DNA from: Acanthosepion esculentum
Taxonomy: Eukaryota; Mollusca; Cephalopoda; Sepiida; Sepiidae
Direction of reading: 5' to 3'
Length of the DNA: 64,000 nucleotides
Assembly (NCBI GenBank): GCA_964036315.1
Contig: OZ038517.1
Span: 49,335,219 to 49,399,218, forward strand
A program made the translations under genes and the position numbers. Below, one piece after another: positions 10,458 through 20,774 of the stretch (positions are counted from its first letter, which is position 1; the number at the start of each line of letters is the position of its first letter). The notes under the pieces were generated by a model that worked only from the letters and a program-made list of their open reading frames with translations, made no database searches and was not told where the DNA came from.

Positions 10458-10530
10458 GAAATATAGTGTGTTATATTTATGGGGTAAAGTGCTCAATATG
10501 AGAGATAGAGCGTGTGTAAATATAAAAGTG

Positions 10531-10651
10531 AACATAGAGGTCAACACTTAGAGGTAATAGTCTGTTTCATGCTAGATGCAATGACGAGCTGCCTGACGAT
10601 TGCATCTAGCATGAAACAGACTGTTGCCTCTAAGTGTTGACTTCTATGTTC
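10531..10651. mobile_element. Inverted-repeat terminus (family D) with hammerhead-like core
   Basis: Two arms of about 54 bp (10531-10584 and 10598-10651), each containing TTTCATGCTAGATGCAAT or its complement and the GTTGACTTCTATGTTCA/TGAACATAGAGGTCAAC ends, pair with a few mismatches around a loop of about 13 bp. On the plus strand CTGACGA (10593-10599), T, TGC (10601-10603), loop ATCTA, GCA (10609-10611), T, GAAA (10613-10616) has the order of a hammerhead core with a short helix II. A (CA)n(TA)n tract follows. Confidence 0.65.
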
Positions 10652-10655
10652 ATTT

Positions 10656-10676
10656 TCACACACACACACACACACG

Positions 10677-10731
<55 letters not shown>
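10656..10731. repeat. (CA)n(TA)n compound microsatellite
   Basis: CA run with one GCA interruption followed by a long TA run. Confidence 0.95.
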
Positions 10732-10734
<3 letters not shown>

Positions 10735-10844
10735 GAAAAATAGGAAAGAACACGTTAGGTAAATAATCGTGAGTTCTTTAGTATTTTTGCTTTTATTTTT
10801 AAAAAGACAGTGCTCCATATAGAAGCAGAGTTTATATTATAATA

Positions 10845-11015
10845 TTTTAAAAAAAAATGATTCCTTCGCTACATAAGAGTTCTCATGTTTCAAAAGCGAG
10901 AGCCGAGACCATCAATATAATTTTTGAAATTAAGTTGAATTAAGGTGTCTGGTCTCGCTTCATCGTCAAGGGAGAATTTTATTCCCAAATGTAGCGAAGG
11001 AATCATATTTTTAAA
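10845..11015. mobile_element. Inverted copy of repeat family F
   Basis: ATGATTCCTTCGCTACA (10858-10874) is the exact reverse complement of TGTAGCGAAGGAATCAT (10991-11007). The left arm also has CTCATGTTTCA, so it reads (minus) TGAAACATGAGAACTC..TGTAGCGA, like the plus-strand family F ends at 18405-18440, 26810-26860 and 63520-63565. Runs into (AT)n(GT)n. Confidence 0.55.
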
Positions 11016-11017
11016 AA

Positions 11018-11022
<5 letters not shown>

Positions 11023-11083
<61 letters not shown>

Positions 11084-11085
11084 AT
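11023..11085. repeat. (AT)n(GT)n tract at the SINE A tail
   Basis: AT run turning into GT, directly adjoining the 3' end of the minus-strand SINE A that follows. Confidence 0.95.
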
Positions 11086-11980
<895 letters not shown>

Positions 11981-12564
11981 CGTTTTTTGACACATTCCAC
12001 TTTCTAAAGTTTCACAAAATGATCAAACATACATAAGAATTTATTTTCGAACCCCCTTCTTAGTTTGAACTGAGTACGAATCAGCACCCATACACACAGA
12101 CACACACACACACACACATATTTCACCCCTCATTCTCTGTGCGTGCGTTTGTATGTCCATCACATTTTATAATTCTTTTTTCTCTGCCTTTATATCTGCA
12201 AATAATTCCGGTGCATACCTATTTTCGATCAATACGTTTAGATTTCCGATTCATGCCATACTCTTCTCAGACTGATTCATGAATGACCCTCAAGGCTTAT
12301 GTTAAATTAGAGTTTAATCAAAGTGTTGGGAAAATATAGAAAATATGATGAGACCGAGAATTAATTTGCTGATGCGAAGCTGAGTCTGTCATGAAATCGT
12401 TTTTTATTTTGTCCACATATCAGGATTAACCAACCAGACTGTATCTTTGTTCTTTAGGATGAGTTTCAATTCATTGGAAATAAAACCGCAAAAATGAAAG
12501 CTAAAGACCACAAATAAAAGAAATGTGGGCTTCCATTCTTTCGTCCAACATTTCTAAGAATCGG
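11981..12564. other. Unassigned sequence
   Basis: A short (CA)n tract lies near 12090-12118. No recognised family or coding signal. Confidence 0.3.
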
Positions 12565-12854
12565 TAATATGAGGGCTGATGAAAAAATATCGAGACTGGT
12601 GCTATAAAAAGAAAACTACAACACATATCTATTCAGCATTTAATCTCCTTCAAAATAGACCCCTTCTGAAGCCACATACTTCATCCAATGTCATTTTCAT
12701 GTATGGAAGAATTTCTGGAACTCCTTTTTGGTGATACTAAGCAGCTGCCTCTCCAAATAGACTTGTATTACCCCAACATCTTGAAATCTTTTCATGCTAT
12801 AAAAAGAAAACTACAACACATATCTATTCAGCATTTAATCTCCTTCAAAATAGA
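12565..12854 (-). mobile_element. Mariner-type transposon remnant, C-terminal end
   Basis: The minus strand encodes KRFQDVGVIQVY, LLSITKKEFQKFFHT, a stop, KWHWMKYVASEGVYF. This is the recognisable C-terminus of mariner transposases (family form: RFxSxEEIKxK..IPKEEFQKCFxxWxxRWxKCVASEGDYFEG). The presumed terminus is at 12570-12600 (GAGGGCTGATGAAAAAATAT). A 59-bp exact direct repeat (12601-12659 and 12796-12854) brackets the coding piece, so part of the element was duplicated. Inactive. Confidence 0.75.
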
Positions 12855-13535
12855 GAACTGATGCCACCAGGAAGGTCATTGATCAAGATTAGGAACAATG
12901 TATATCCATGAAGGATGCCTGCCTTAATGCAGAAAGATCAAGAAGAGTGGCCATTCAGGATAACCTTCATTTCACGATTCTATAAGAAAGACTGAATCAG
13001 TTCAAAAATTTGTCCAGACATACCATAACCTTTCAACCTGTGAAGATGACCAATAAGCCAAACCCTGTCAAATGCCTTTGCGATATCCAAAGCAACAGTC
13101 TGAGCTTCACCATTCTTATCTCAAGCTTGATATCCTCTTTCAGTGATAACCGTTAACATATCAGCAAGTTGACCTATAGAAGCGAAAGCCATATTGCTTA
13201 TCGGGAAGAAGACCCTGCAAAGTGAAATGCTTAATCAATTCAGCATTGATTTGAATCTCTAGAACATAGTCAAAAAGTCGTAGAAGGCTAATAGGCCAAT
13301 AGTTAGAAGAATCAGATGGTTCACTTAATTTCTTTTTTAAGATAGGAACAACAGAAAAGGATTTCAAACAAACAAGAAGGCCAGAAGCAGAAGACATTAT
13401 TGTACAGTTTAGAGAGAACAGGAGCCAGTTCAGCATCACTTTTCTTAAGGACAATTGCAGGGATACCCATCAAGTTCGCATGCTTTGAGGGGATCTACTT
13501 TAGAGATGATATTGTGGAATCTTCCATGTTATTTT
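12855..13535 (-). mobile_element. Jockey/CR1-type LINE, reverse transcriptase core (decayed)
   Basis: Minus-strand frames, in order: IISKVDPLKACELDGYPAI, VLKKSDAELAPVLSKLY, VVPILKK, EPSDSSNYWPISLLRL, INAELIKHFTLQGLLPDKQY, GFRFYRS, then ALDIAKAFDRVW (motif A with its catalytic Asp), LKGYGMSGQIFELIQSFL, and LFLILINDLPGGI at the 12860 end. These are the finger and palm motifs of non-LTR reverse transcriptases. The YxDD box region is missing because the sequence breaks at 12855 against the mariner remnant. Several frameshifts and stops; a 98-codon stretch (13161-13454) stays open. The upstream part continues at 14490-15115, beyond inserted DNA. Confidence 0.85.
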
Positions 13536-13546
13536 AACACCCCTGC

Positions 13547-14312
13547 TGTAGGAACAATCTATTTTTCACACCCACGTAAATTAGCTTATCCAATGAAAAA
13601 CTAACTTTTCCGAACTAAGAATTCTATTGGCTTACAGCTCTAAAATTCGAAAGCTCACGTGAAAAGAGGTAAATTGCGCCAAAATTCTGTGAGCCGATTT
13701 TGATATCCGAGAACTTATAAAAGGAAGATTTTGGACTGACCAAGTCAGTCAGCGGATCGAACACAGAGAGATGCCAAACAAAACAACGCTACTCAAAACA
13801 ATAACTTTCCCGCGCAAAAAGAACATCACTGACTCAACGACAACTGGCCCGAATAATCCTCTGTGACCAAGAAAGATCTTCGAACTTAAAACAAACTTTG
13901 CTTACCTAAAGTGAACAAGAAAATATTCACTACTATTTAAGTAAAATTACGATCGAACTAAATCCTTAACTACAGTTAAGGGTACGCAACTTCAGATGAC
14001 TTAACCAAAAAAAAAAACAGTACGTAAATAATTACATACACATTCACGTTGAATAGTAAATGAACATTTAATTTACCAAAAAAATCTCATTTGACTATAA
14101 CTTTGCAATAGTTCACGAATATATCGAAACACTCAAACAAACCTGATATTTTAATACAAATACAAACACACCAACATTTGATATCTCACAACATTATTTT
14201 AAATATTTTCTTAATTGTATATAAATGTGCGTATTGTTTGAATTGATTTTTTTCCTCGTTGTGTTTCATATTGTAAAACATTTTATTGTTGAGAATGAAT
14301 GATTAGAACACA
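13547..14312. mobile_element. Probable solo LTR inserted in the LINE
   Basis: Begins TGTAGGAACAATC and ends GATTAGAACACA, so it has TG...CA termini. Flanks CCTGC (13542-13546) and CCAGC (14313-14317) could be a 5-bp target duplication with one change. A TATA box, TATAAAAGG, is at 13716-13724, followed by an initiator-like CAAGTCAGTCAGCGG. No internal coding. It separates LINE coding blocks that are normally contiguous. Boundaries are plausible but not proven. Confidence 0.5.
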
Positions 14313-14409
14313 CCAGCCTGACCCCAAAATCCTTCTGATTATTTCCAACACTCTAGTAAGAAAACTTATTACATTTCACTCGTTCCCAAAAATATCATGG
14401 ATGGAGTTA
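14313..14409. other. Unassigned spacer between LTR-like block and MITE
   Basis: It does not read as LINE coding in the expected frame, so it may belong to another inserted element or a diverged LINE segment. Confidence 0.3.
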
Positions 14410-14489
14410 TTAGGTTGGTGCAAAAACAATGTCGTTTTCTCACATGAAATTGAACGTCAAAAAACGACATTATTTTTGCACCAACCTAA
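14410..14489. mobile_element. 80-bp mariner MITE resembling MADE1
   Basis: Exactly 80 bp with terminal inverted repeats of about 31 bp that differ at two positions. The outer end is TTAGGTTGGTGCAAAAA, and the element is flanked by TA (14408-14409 and 14490-14491), the mariner target duplication. The outer end and total length match what is known of the human MADE1 MITE (Hsmar1-derived). The inner part differs (TGTCGTTTT). It sits in minus-strand LINE sequence. No coding capacity; it would need a mariner transposase in trans. Confidence 0.93.
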
Positions 14490-15115
14490 TATATGCATAT
14501 CACACAATAGAGACTCAGTTCTAAATGGAAAGTCAGGCAAAGGTGAATCAAGAGTACATTTTATGAGCAAAACATTCTTCTTTATCAATAGAAGTTAACA
14601 CCTGAAATTGAGTGAAGATGGGAGGAAAAGAAGACTTTCTCTTATTAAGATCTTATTACAGAGCTGCCTGTTATCATGAGACCCAAACATGTTAAAAACT
14701 ATGAGGTGTGTCTCATTCTATCCGCAAAGACTTAACCTCTTTGAAGACACATTTGCAATTATTATGAGCGGACACAAATACGTTTCTGTTGTGATTAGGA
14801 CTATCACGTTGGACCCCTCGGAAGAAATGATTCCTGCGGGCTCTAGCGGCAGAAACAGGATGGTGTGAGAACCAAAGAGATGATTGTGATTTTACCTGGT
14901 ATTTCAGAGAAGAAACAAAAGCATCGATATCAGCTGTGTGCCAAGAAGAATCATCTGTGGCACAGTTCTTCCTACATTCTGTTGTTAACTGGGGCAAGGA
15001 ATGACTTGTTAATTTTAACATCTCCATGATCAGCACCCGGATATAATATGTTCTAACTGGAGACGAAGGAAACAGAAGCACCATTTCAGCTCTTGTTCAG
15101 ACATAGAAGTACCGT
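14490..15115 (-). mobile_element. Jockey/CR1-type LINE, region upstream of reverse transcriptase
   Basis: Minus-strand frames contain WFSHHPVSAARARRNHFF, then SAHNNCKCVFKEVKSLR, RKSSFPPIF, VLTSIDKEECFAHK and LPDFPFRTESLL. The order matches the linker between the endonuclease and reverse transcriptase of this LINE type. Stops and shifts are frequent, but a 123-codon frame (14713-15084) survives. Together with 12855-13535 it is one element interrupted by the LTR-like block and the MITE. No endonuclease domain is seen upstream. Confidence 0.7.
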
Positions 15116-15204
15116 GTTGTCCATATTGTGTACATGTGAATAAAAAGCAGTTGTTGTCGTCGTTATTGTTATTACAGCCTCCCTTACCAGGTTTTGACAG
15201 TAGC

Positions 15205-15252
15205 CTCTTCTGTCTTAGTGGCTTTATTTCCTTGCTTGGAGTGAAATGATTT
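15205..15252 (+). mobile_element. LINE 3' tail fragment
   Basis: GTCTTAGTGGCTTTATTTCC, then TTGCTTGGAGTGAAATGATT and a T run. It matches the LINE tail consensus except that a T run replaces the A run. Confidence 0.6.
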
Positions 15253-15460
15253 TTTTTTTTTTAATTAAAAAATCTTAATCTTTTTAAGTCCAGGGTCAGC
15301 TGATATCTATCCTGCTCATCCTCATAATCCATTCGTACTTCCTCCTCCCTTATAATCTCATTCAGTGACTGGCTCTTGGGCCTTTCATTGGATGAACTAA
15401 CATTAAAAAAAAAATGAAAAATAAAGAAGAGAGCATATTAACGTTTAATGACAAAAAGGG

Positions 15461-15700
15461 AGTTTATTAAATTACTAAACTGATCCCCTACTTCATGTCC
15501 CTGGGAAATGTTTCAGAAACATTTTGTGGCAAAAAGGCCGGGTTGTGGTGGGGGTCGGTTGTTTTTTGCTTTATTTAATTACTAAAGCGATCTCCAACTT
15601 TATGTCCTTTGCAAATGTTTTGGAAACAGTGACAGTAGGGTTTAATTTTGCTCTTATTCAATTCCTAAACTGATAAAGAGATCCCCCATATTATGACCAA
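15461..15700 (+). repeat. Degenerate tandem repeat, about 115 bp
   Basis: Two to three copies of a unit with AAATTACTAAACTGATCCCC, TACTTCATGTCC and GGAAATGTTT (variants near 15463, 15578 and 15660). Confidence 0.6.
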
Positions 15701-16254
15701 CCTCTTAAACGTTCATTTAATATGAAACTAAGCTCACCAAAATGACCAGTTAGCTGTCAGAATCATGTGCATTGATTTTCTTGTCTTTTAGACCTTAAGC
15801 AAAATCCCCAAAATATTGTCATTAAATATTAACCAAACTGACCGCATGCATTAGATTGATTGAATACGGCAACTAGACTGCCCAAATATTTCTTTTTTAT
15901 TCTGAAGAAATAAAATCTTTGAAAAAAATATTCAAGAATTCACAAAGAAGAAAAAAATTATTTATGCCCCTTATCGTAAAGTTGCTCCAGAAGATTCCAA
16001 GAAACCTGTCCTAATTGGCCACCTGCTGGTTCAGCTTATTATTCAGCCTGAATAGACTGACAAGAAGTTACCTGGGTGTATCATATAGCTGGATGGAAAT
16101 GCTCTGGATTGGTCAACTGTTTACAAGGCATCTGCAGTCATCAATAGGCAAGACCACCAGGTGTGGTAATGGCAGATCTGGCTTTGAGAGACAAGTCAAT
16201 ATCAGTGGGTATTGAAACACTTGGATATAAATGCATATAAACGTTATTTAATGT
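15701..16254. other. Unassigned sequence
   Basis: No recognisable family. A 66-codon frame at 16015-16215 has no domain. Confidence 0.3.
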
Positions 16255-17568
16255 TGCAAGAAGAGTCATTATCATCCCAAAACTTTTTCAGACTATTGAA
16301 CACATTCTTTGTGTAGCTTTCATTTTTTCCAGTTTCAGTCACTCCATTCTATGCCTACCTTCTATAATTTTGAGAAGAGTCACTATCATTCCAAGACTTC
16401 TGCAGACTATTGGACTCATTCTTTGTGTTGCTTTTGTTATCAAAATGTTTCAGTCAATCCATTCTACGTCTACCTTCTGTCATTTTTAGAAGAGTCATTA
16501 TCATTCCAAGAGTTCTGCAGACTCATTCTTTGTGTTGCTTTTGTTGTGATAAAAATGTTTCAGTCAATCCATTCTACGTCTACCTTCTGTCATTTTGAGA
16601 AGAGTCATTATCATTCCAAGAGTTCTTCAGACTATTGAACTCATTCTTTGTGTTGCTTTTGTTGTTACCACAACGTTTCAGTCAATCCATTCTATGCCTA
16701 CCTTCTATCATTTTGAGAAGAGTCTTTATCATTCCAAGAGTTCTTCAGACTATTGAACTCATTCTTTGTGTTGCTTTTGTTGTTACCACAATGTTTCAGT
16801 CAATCCATTCTATGCCTACCTTCTATAATTTTGAGAAGAGTCATTATCATTCCAAGAATTGTTCAGACTATTGAACTCATTCTTTGTGTTGCTTTTGTTG
16901 TTACCACAACGTTTCAGTCAATCCATTATATGCCTACCTTCTATAATTTTGAGAAGAGTCATTATCATTCCAAGAGGTGTTCAGACTATTGAACTCATTC
17001 TTTGTATTGCTTTTGTTGTTACCACAATGTTTCAGTCAATCCATTCTATGCCTACCTTCTATAATTTTGAGAAGAGTCATTATCATTCCAAGAATTGTTC
17101 AGACTATTGAACTCATTCTTTGTGTTGCTTTTGTTGTTACCACAACGTTTCAGTCAATCCATTATATGCCTACCTTCTATAATTTTGAGAAGAGTCATTA
17201 TCATTCCAAGAGGTGTTCAGACTATTGAACTCATTCTTTGTATTGCTTTTGTTGTTACCACAATGTTTCAGTCAATCCATTCTATGCCTACCTTCTATAA
17301 TTTTGAGAAGAGTCATTATCATTCCAAGAATTGTTCAGACTATTGAACTCATTCTTTGTGTTGCTTTTGTTGTTACCACAACGTTTCAGTCAATCCATTA
17401 TATGCCTACCTTCTATAATTTTGAGAAGAGTCATTATCATTCCAAGAGGTGTTCAGACTATTGAACTCATTCTTTGTATTGCTTTTGTTGTTACCACAAT
17501 GTTTCAGTCAATCCATTCTATGCCTACCTTCTATAATTTTGAGAAGAGTCATTATCATTCCAAGAGTT
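16255..17568 (+). repeat. 118-bp satellite array, about 11 units, with 236-bp higher order
   Basis: The unit holds TTCAGACTATTGAACTCATT, TTGTTGTTACCACAA, GTTTCAGTCAATCCATT and TTGAGAAGAGTCATTATCAT. Successive copies are offset by 118 bp (e.g. 16859, 16977, 17095, 17213, 17331). From about 16860 two variants alternate strictly (ACAACG with ATTATATG and AGGTGTTC; ACAATG with ATTCTATG and AATTGTTC), giving a 236-bp dimer. The first units are the most divergent. Overlapping 79-96 codon frames are artefacts of the repeat. A second array is at 44045-44545. Confidence 0.95.
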
Positions 17569-17580
17569 GTACAGAACTGG

Positions 17581-18135
17581 TGGTGGGGAGAGGGTGCTTC
17601 CTAACCTTTTGTTACAAGTAGTGTGGAACATAAGCATCTTCGTTATGTCATTAGTCTCTCTTTGAGTTATATGTGCTATCCGTTTTTGTTGTTGTTGAAG
17701 GTTTTTGGATAGGATCAGAATGTCGTATCTGTTCTAACTGGTAACATTAGCCATTTCCTTCAGAGGAAACATTCGCCTTTCATGAAACAAACCCCAAGAA
17801 CTACAAGTCAACCGAAATTTATAAAATCTTAGTCCAAAATCAATTTTTCTAAAAAAATAAGTTTCTCATATCCAGTAGCTGTGATCGTTCTTTCCAGTAG
17901 TTATCCAAATTTCCTTTCATTTTCAAGCGATTTTTGAAATAACTTATTTCGAAATTTTTTTCATTTTATGTCTTATAGAATCATAAACAACTTTGCCAAA
18001 TAACAGAAATCCCTTCACTTGAGGACTTTCAACAACAGCAATAACTAAAATGGATAGCATATGTAACCATAAAGAAAATAATACAATAATCAAGATACTG
18101 ATATTCCACACTACTTCAAACAGGCACCCCTACTC
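17581..18135. repeat. Inverted copies of a dispersed repeat
   Basis: Sequence 17581-17720 (minus strand) and 17990-18135 (plus strand) are diverged copies of the same repeat; shared blocks include AACTAAAATGGATAGCATAT and TTCCACACTAC. A third copy is at 50565-50745 and keeps CAAATAACAGAAA, CACTTGAGGACT and AACTAAAATGGATAACA. The unit has no recognised coding. Confidence 0.6.
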
Positions 18136-18221
18136 TACCTTAACTTAAGCTGATTTTGAAAGTAACTTATATTTTGGTACACGAGTTGTTTATGAAAATA
18201 AATAGCCTACCACACCTTATC

Positions 18222-18440
18222 AAAATGAGTGGATTTTACCGTAACCTTAACAACTAATAATATCAAGATTGTATATGCTTATAAACTCTGTAAATTTCTA
18301 AATAAATTATTCCAAAAATCACTTGAAAATGAAACCGTACTAGGGATTTTAATTTAATTCTATAATTAAATTGAAAGATTTAGTTTCTGTTTCTGAAACG
18401 TGGTAATTACTGTGTAGCGATGGGACCATATTTTTAAATT
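18222..18440 (+). mobile_element. Repeat family F, AT-tailed
   Basis: Contains ATGAGTGGATTTTACC, TTCTGAAACGTGGTAATTAC, TGTGTAGCGATGGGACCATA and ends ATTTTTAAATTAG before (TA)n. A full-length relative is at 63350-63580, and shorter ends are at 26800-26870 and 10845-11015. It has the same AT-array context as the PLE ends, but no coding to class it. Confidence 0.6.
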
Positions 18441-18441
18441 A

Positions 18442-18499
<58 letters not shown>
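18441..18499. repeat. (TA)n microsatellite
   Basis: Pure TA run directly after family F. Confidence 0.95.
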
Positions 18500-18502
<3 letters not shown>

Positions 18503-18564
18503 CCCCACCCTATAATTTTGTAACTTGAATCCCGGTCCAGGAAATTTTTCTCCACGGAATCGAT

Positions 18565-19232
18565 CCTCCAAATCTATAAATCAACCATTCGCCCTTGCAT
18601 GGAGTATTGCTGCCATATATGGTCTGGAGCCCCTGTTGTTTGCCTCAGGGTTCTTGATACGATCCAGAGACGGATATGCAACGTAATTGGCCCTGATCTG
18701 TCAACTCGTCTGCAGTCGCTCTCTCACAGACGCGCCGTTACCTCGCGCTGTTTTTTTTTACAAATACTTTCACGGTAATTGTTCCGATGAGCTGCTTTCG
18801 CTGGTTCCCAGGCCTCATGAATTTAAGCGTCCTACGAGGCTGGCATCCCGTTCCCACCCCTTCACTGTTGAAACTGTTAGATGTAGACGTCTCTTCTACT
18901 CCAATAGCTTCATGTCTCGCACCTCTCGCCTGTGGAACTCACTTCCTTATTCCTGTTTCCCTGACAAATATAATCTCCAACTATTTAAGTGTAACGTCAA
19001 TCGACATCTCCAGTTGCCTTGATCTATCGACTTCCCTTCTCCACATCCTTTCCCGTTTCATTCCTATCTGCTCTCGCTCCAAATCTTCTGTAACCCCCTT
19101 GCCTTGATCGATCCACTATCTTTCTCCACATCCTTTCCTCTACCACTCCGATCTGCTCTTCCTCCAAACCTTCTGTAACCCCTTGCGTGCTAGTGGCTTC
19201 CAGCCTTGCTTGGGGTGAAAAGCTTAAAAAAA
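18565..19232 (+). mobile_element. Jockey/CR1-type LINE 3' part, well preserved
   Basis: Coding reads STIRPCMEYCCHIWSGAP, RVLDTIQRRICNVIGPDL, LQSLSHRRAVTSR, one frameshift in a T run near 18752-18761, then FYKYFHGNCSDELLSLVP, TRLASRSHPFTVETVRC, RTSRLWNSLPYSCFPDKY and LQLFKCNVNRHLQLP with its stop at 19019-19021. A C/T-rich 3' UTR follows with TGTAACCCCTTGCGTGCTAG and GCTTGGGGTGAAAAGCTT plus an A tail at 19224-19233. Only the region C-terminal to the palm is present (5' truncation). One of the two best copies of this family here. Confidence 0.9.
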
Positions 19233-19254
19233 AAGATCTATACATCAATATTAG

Positions 19255-19705
19255 GTTTCGTTCGCTTGTCCCCAGGCCTCGTGAATTTAAACGCCCCACG
19301 AGGCTGGCATCCCGCTCCCACCTCTACACCGTGGAAACTGTTAGATGTAGACGTCTCTTCTACTCCAATAGCTTCATGTCTCGCACATCTCGCCCATGGA
19401 ACTGTCTTCCCTATTACTGTTTCCCTGACAAATACAATCTCCAACGGTTTAAGTGTAGCGTCAATCGACATCTCCAGTTGCCTTGATCTATCCACTTCCC
19501 TTCTCCACATCCTTTCAATTTTCATTCCTATCTGCTCTCGCTCCGGATCTTCTGTGGCTCCCTTGCCTTGATCGACCCACTGTCTTTCTCTTTCACCACA
19601 TCCCCTCCCTTGCCACTCCTATCTGCTCTTCCTCCAACCCTTCTTTAACCTCTTGCGTGATAGTGGCCTCCGGCCTTGCTTGGGGTGATACGATTAAAAA
19701 AAAAT
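19255..19705 (+). mobile_element. Second LINE copy in tandem, more strongly truncated
   Basis: Starts about 20 bp after the A tail of the previous copy. One intact frame covers LVPRPREFKRPTRLASRSH, RTSRPWNCLPYYCFPDKY and LQRFKCSVNRHLQLP. The 3' UTR and tail (TTGCTTGGGGTGATACGATT plus A run) match the first copy closely, so this is a recent relative. Head-to-tail adjacency suggests insertion at the first copy's A-rich tail. Confidence 0.9.
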
Positions 19706-19870
19706 AAAAAAATTATATAATTATTAAATATAGGATACTATATAATGTTGCTTCCATGAGATCCAGAATTTTTGAAAATACTAATAATTGTAACGAACAG
19801 TTCGTCACCATTATAAATACTTAAAGATTGTATTGAACATGAAACTCCAAGTCACACTTTCGATGTAAGG

Positions 19871-19920
<50 letters not shown>
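19871..19920. repeat. (AT)n microsatellite
   Basis: AT run followed by a short GA run. Confidence 0.95.
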
Positions 19921-19924
<4 letters not shown>

Positions 19925-20044
19925 AAGAGAGAGCGTGCCCCAGAAGTCACCTCAGGATTTTAAAATCTCTTAATTTCAACGGTTTTTATTATTCAAACGT
20001 AGTTTTATACAGATTAAAATTTCAAACATGATATTACTGTCATA

Positions 20045-20150
20045 TTATTACGGGCAGGAATTTCTGGCTAGCCATAATTGCGCATGTCCTCAAAGGACAT
20101 GCCAGAAAGAATCAGAAGAGGAGGAAGAAGAATTGAGCATAAGAATATAC
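20045..20150 (+). mobile_element. RTE-like LINE C-terminal scrap
   Basis: A frame reads GRNFWLAIIAHVLKGHA, matching the WRAMIANV..GH end of LINE remnants at 24575-24750 and 29225-29325. An A/G-rich stretch follows. Confidence 0.5.
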
Positions 20151-20191
20151 AAGGGGTTAATATACACTACAGTATGTCCCAGAAGTCACCG

Positions 20192-20445
20192 AGGGGTTTA
20201 AAAATCTTAAATCTTTTCAGCTGTGATGGTCGAACTCTCTGCCCAAAGGCAGAGAGGAACCCGAACGAGGCTATGCCGAAGGACAGAGTCTCGTTCGGGG
20301 AAGTAAACCAACCCTGAACCTGTTTATACGGGTTCGAAGGGAATATTTTTGGCTGAGCCTCTGGGTTCGGAGAACACATGATAAACTCGGCCTTGGGCCA
20401 CATACGACCCTCGTGTTCTGTTAAATATACCAGGGGTTTAAAAAT
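20192..20445 (+). mobile_element. SINE E with perfect 14-bp target-site duplication
   Basis: AGGGGTTTAAAAAT occurs at 20192-20205 and at 20432-20445, flanking 20206-20431. The body has GGTCGAACTCTCTGCC, GGCAGAGAGGAACCC, GCCGAAGGACAGAGTCTCG, CCTCTGGGTTCGGAGAACAC and a tail CGGCCTTGGGCCACATACGA. Relatives are at 28535-28796 and (minus) 53345-54090. A 14-bp duplication indicates LINE-machinery retroposition. The surrounding DNA (GTCCCAGAAGTCACC, also near 19938) is an older repeat. Confidence 0.85.
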
Positions 20446-20700
20446 GTCTCAATTTCAACTCTGCTTTTATTATTAAAAAATAGTGCTATTATAGTATGAT
20501 ATCTACCGAGATATTTGCAACCTACTGTAAATGATAATGCACTCATTATTTCTGGAAAATACTCAGGAAAACTGATGACCTGTTGTTTACTGTATTTTAA
20601 TTGGCACCAAATCAATTTACAAACATTAAAATCGCTATTTGATGATATTTTTTTCTTGTATAAAAATTGTTAATGATTTTTAATACATAATCTGTTCACT
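20446..20700. other. Continuation of the repeat that hosts SINE E
   Basis: TCTCAATTTCAACTCTGCTT resembles 19970-19990 (TCTTAATTTCAACGGTTTTT), so an older dispersed repeat occupies both sides of the SINE. No coding. Confidence 0.35.
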
Positions 20701-20703
20701 GCC

Positions 20704-20750
20704 TTTAACCCTAACCCCCAGCCCTAACCCTTTACTCTCACCCTAACATA
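20704..20750 (+). repeat. Short telomere-like CCCTAA tract
   Basis: TTTAACCCTAACCCCCAGCC, CTAACCCTTTACTCTC and ACCCTAAC contain three to four CCCTAA-type units with variants. TTAGGG is the common metazoan telomere repeat. Too short and degenerate to be a former telomere with confidence. Confidence 0.5.
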
Positions 20751-20774
20751 TTTCATACTTCCAAAAGTTGATAA

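Noticed and set aside
16309..17621. Series of 79-96 codon frames with similar peptides, resembling a gene family
   Set aside because: Frames restart every 118 bp because of the satellite period and overlap in shifted frames.
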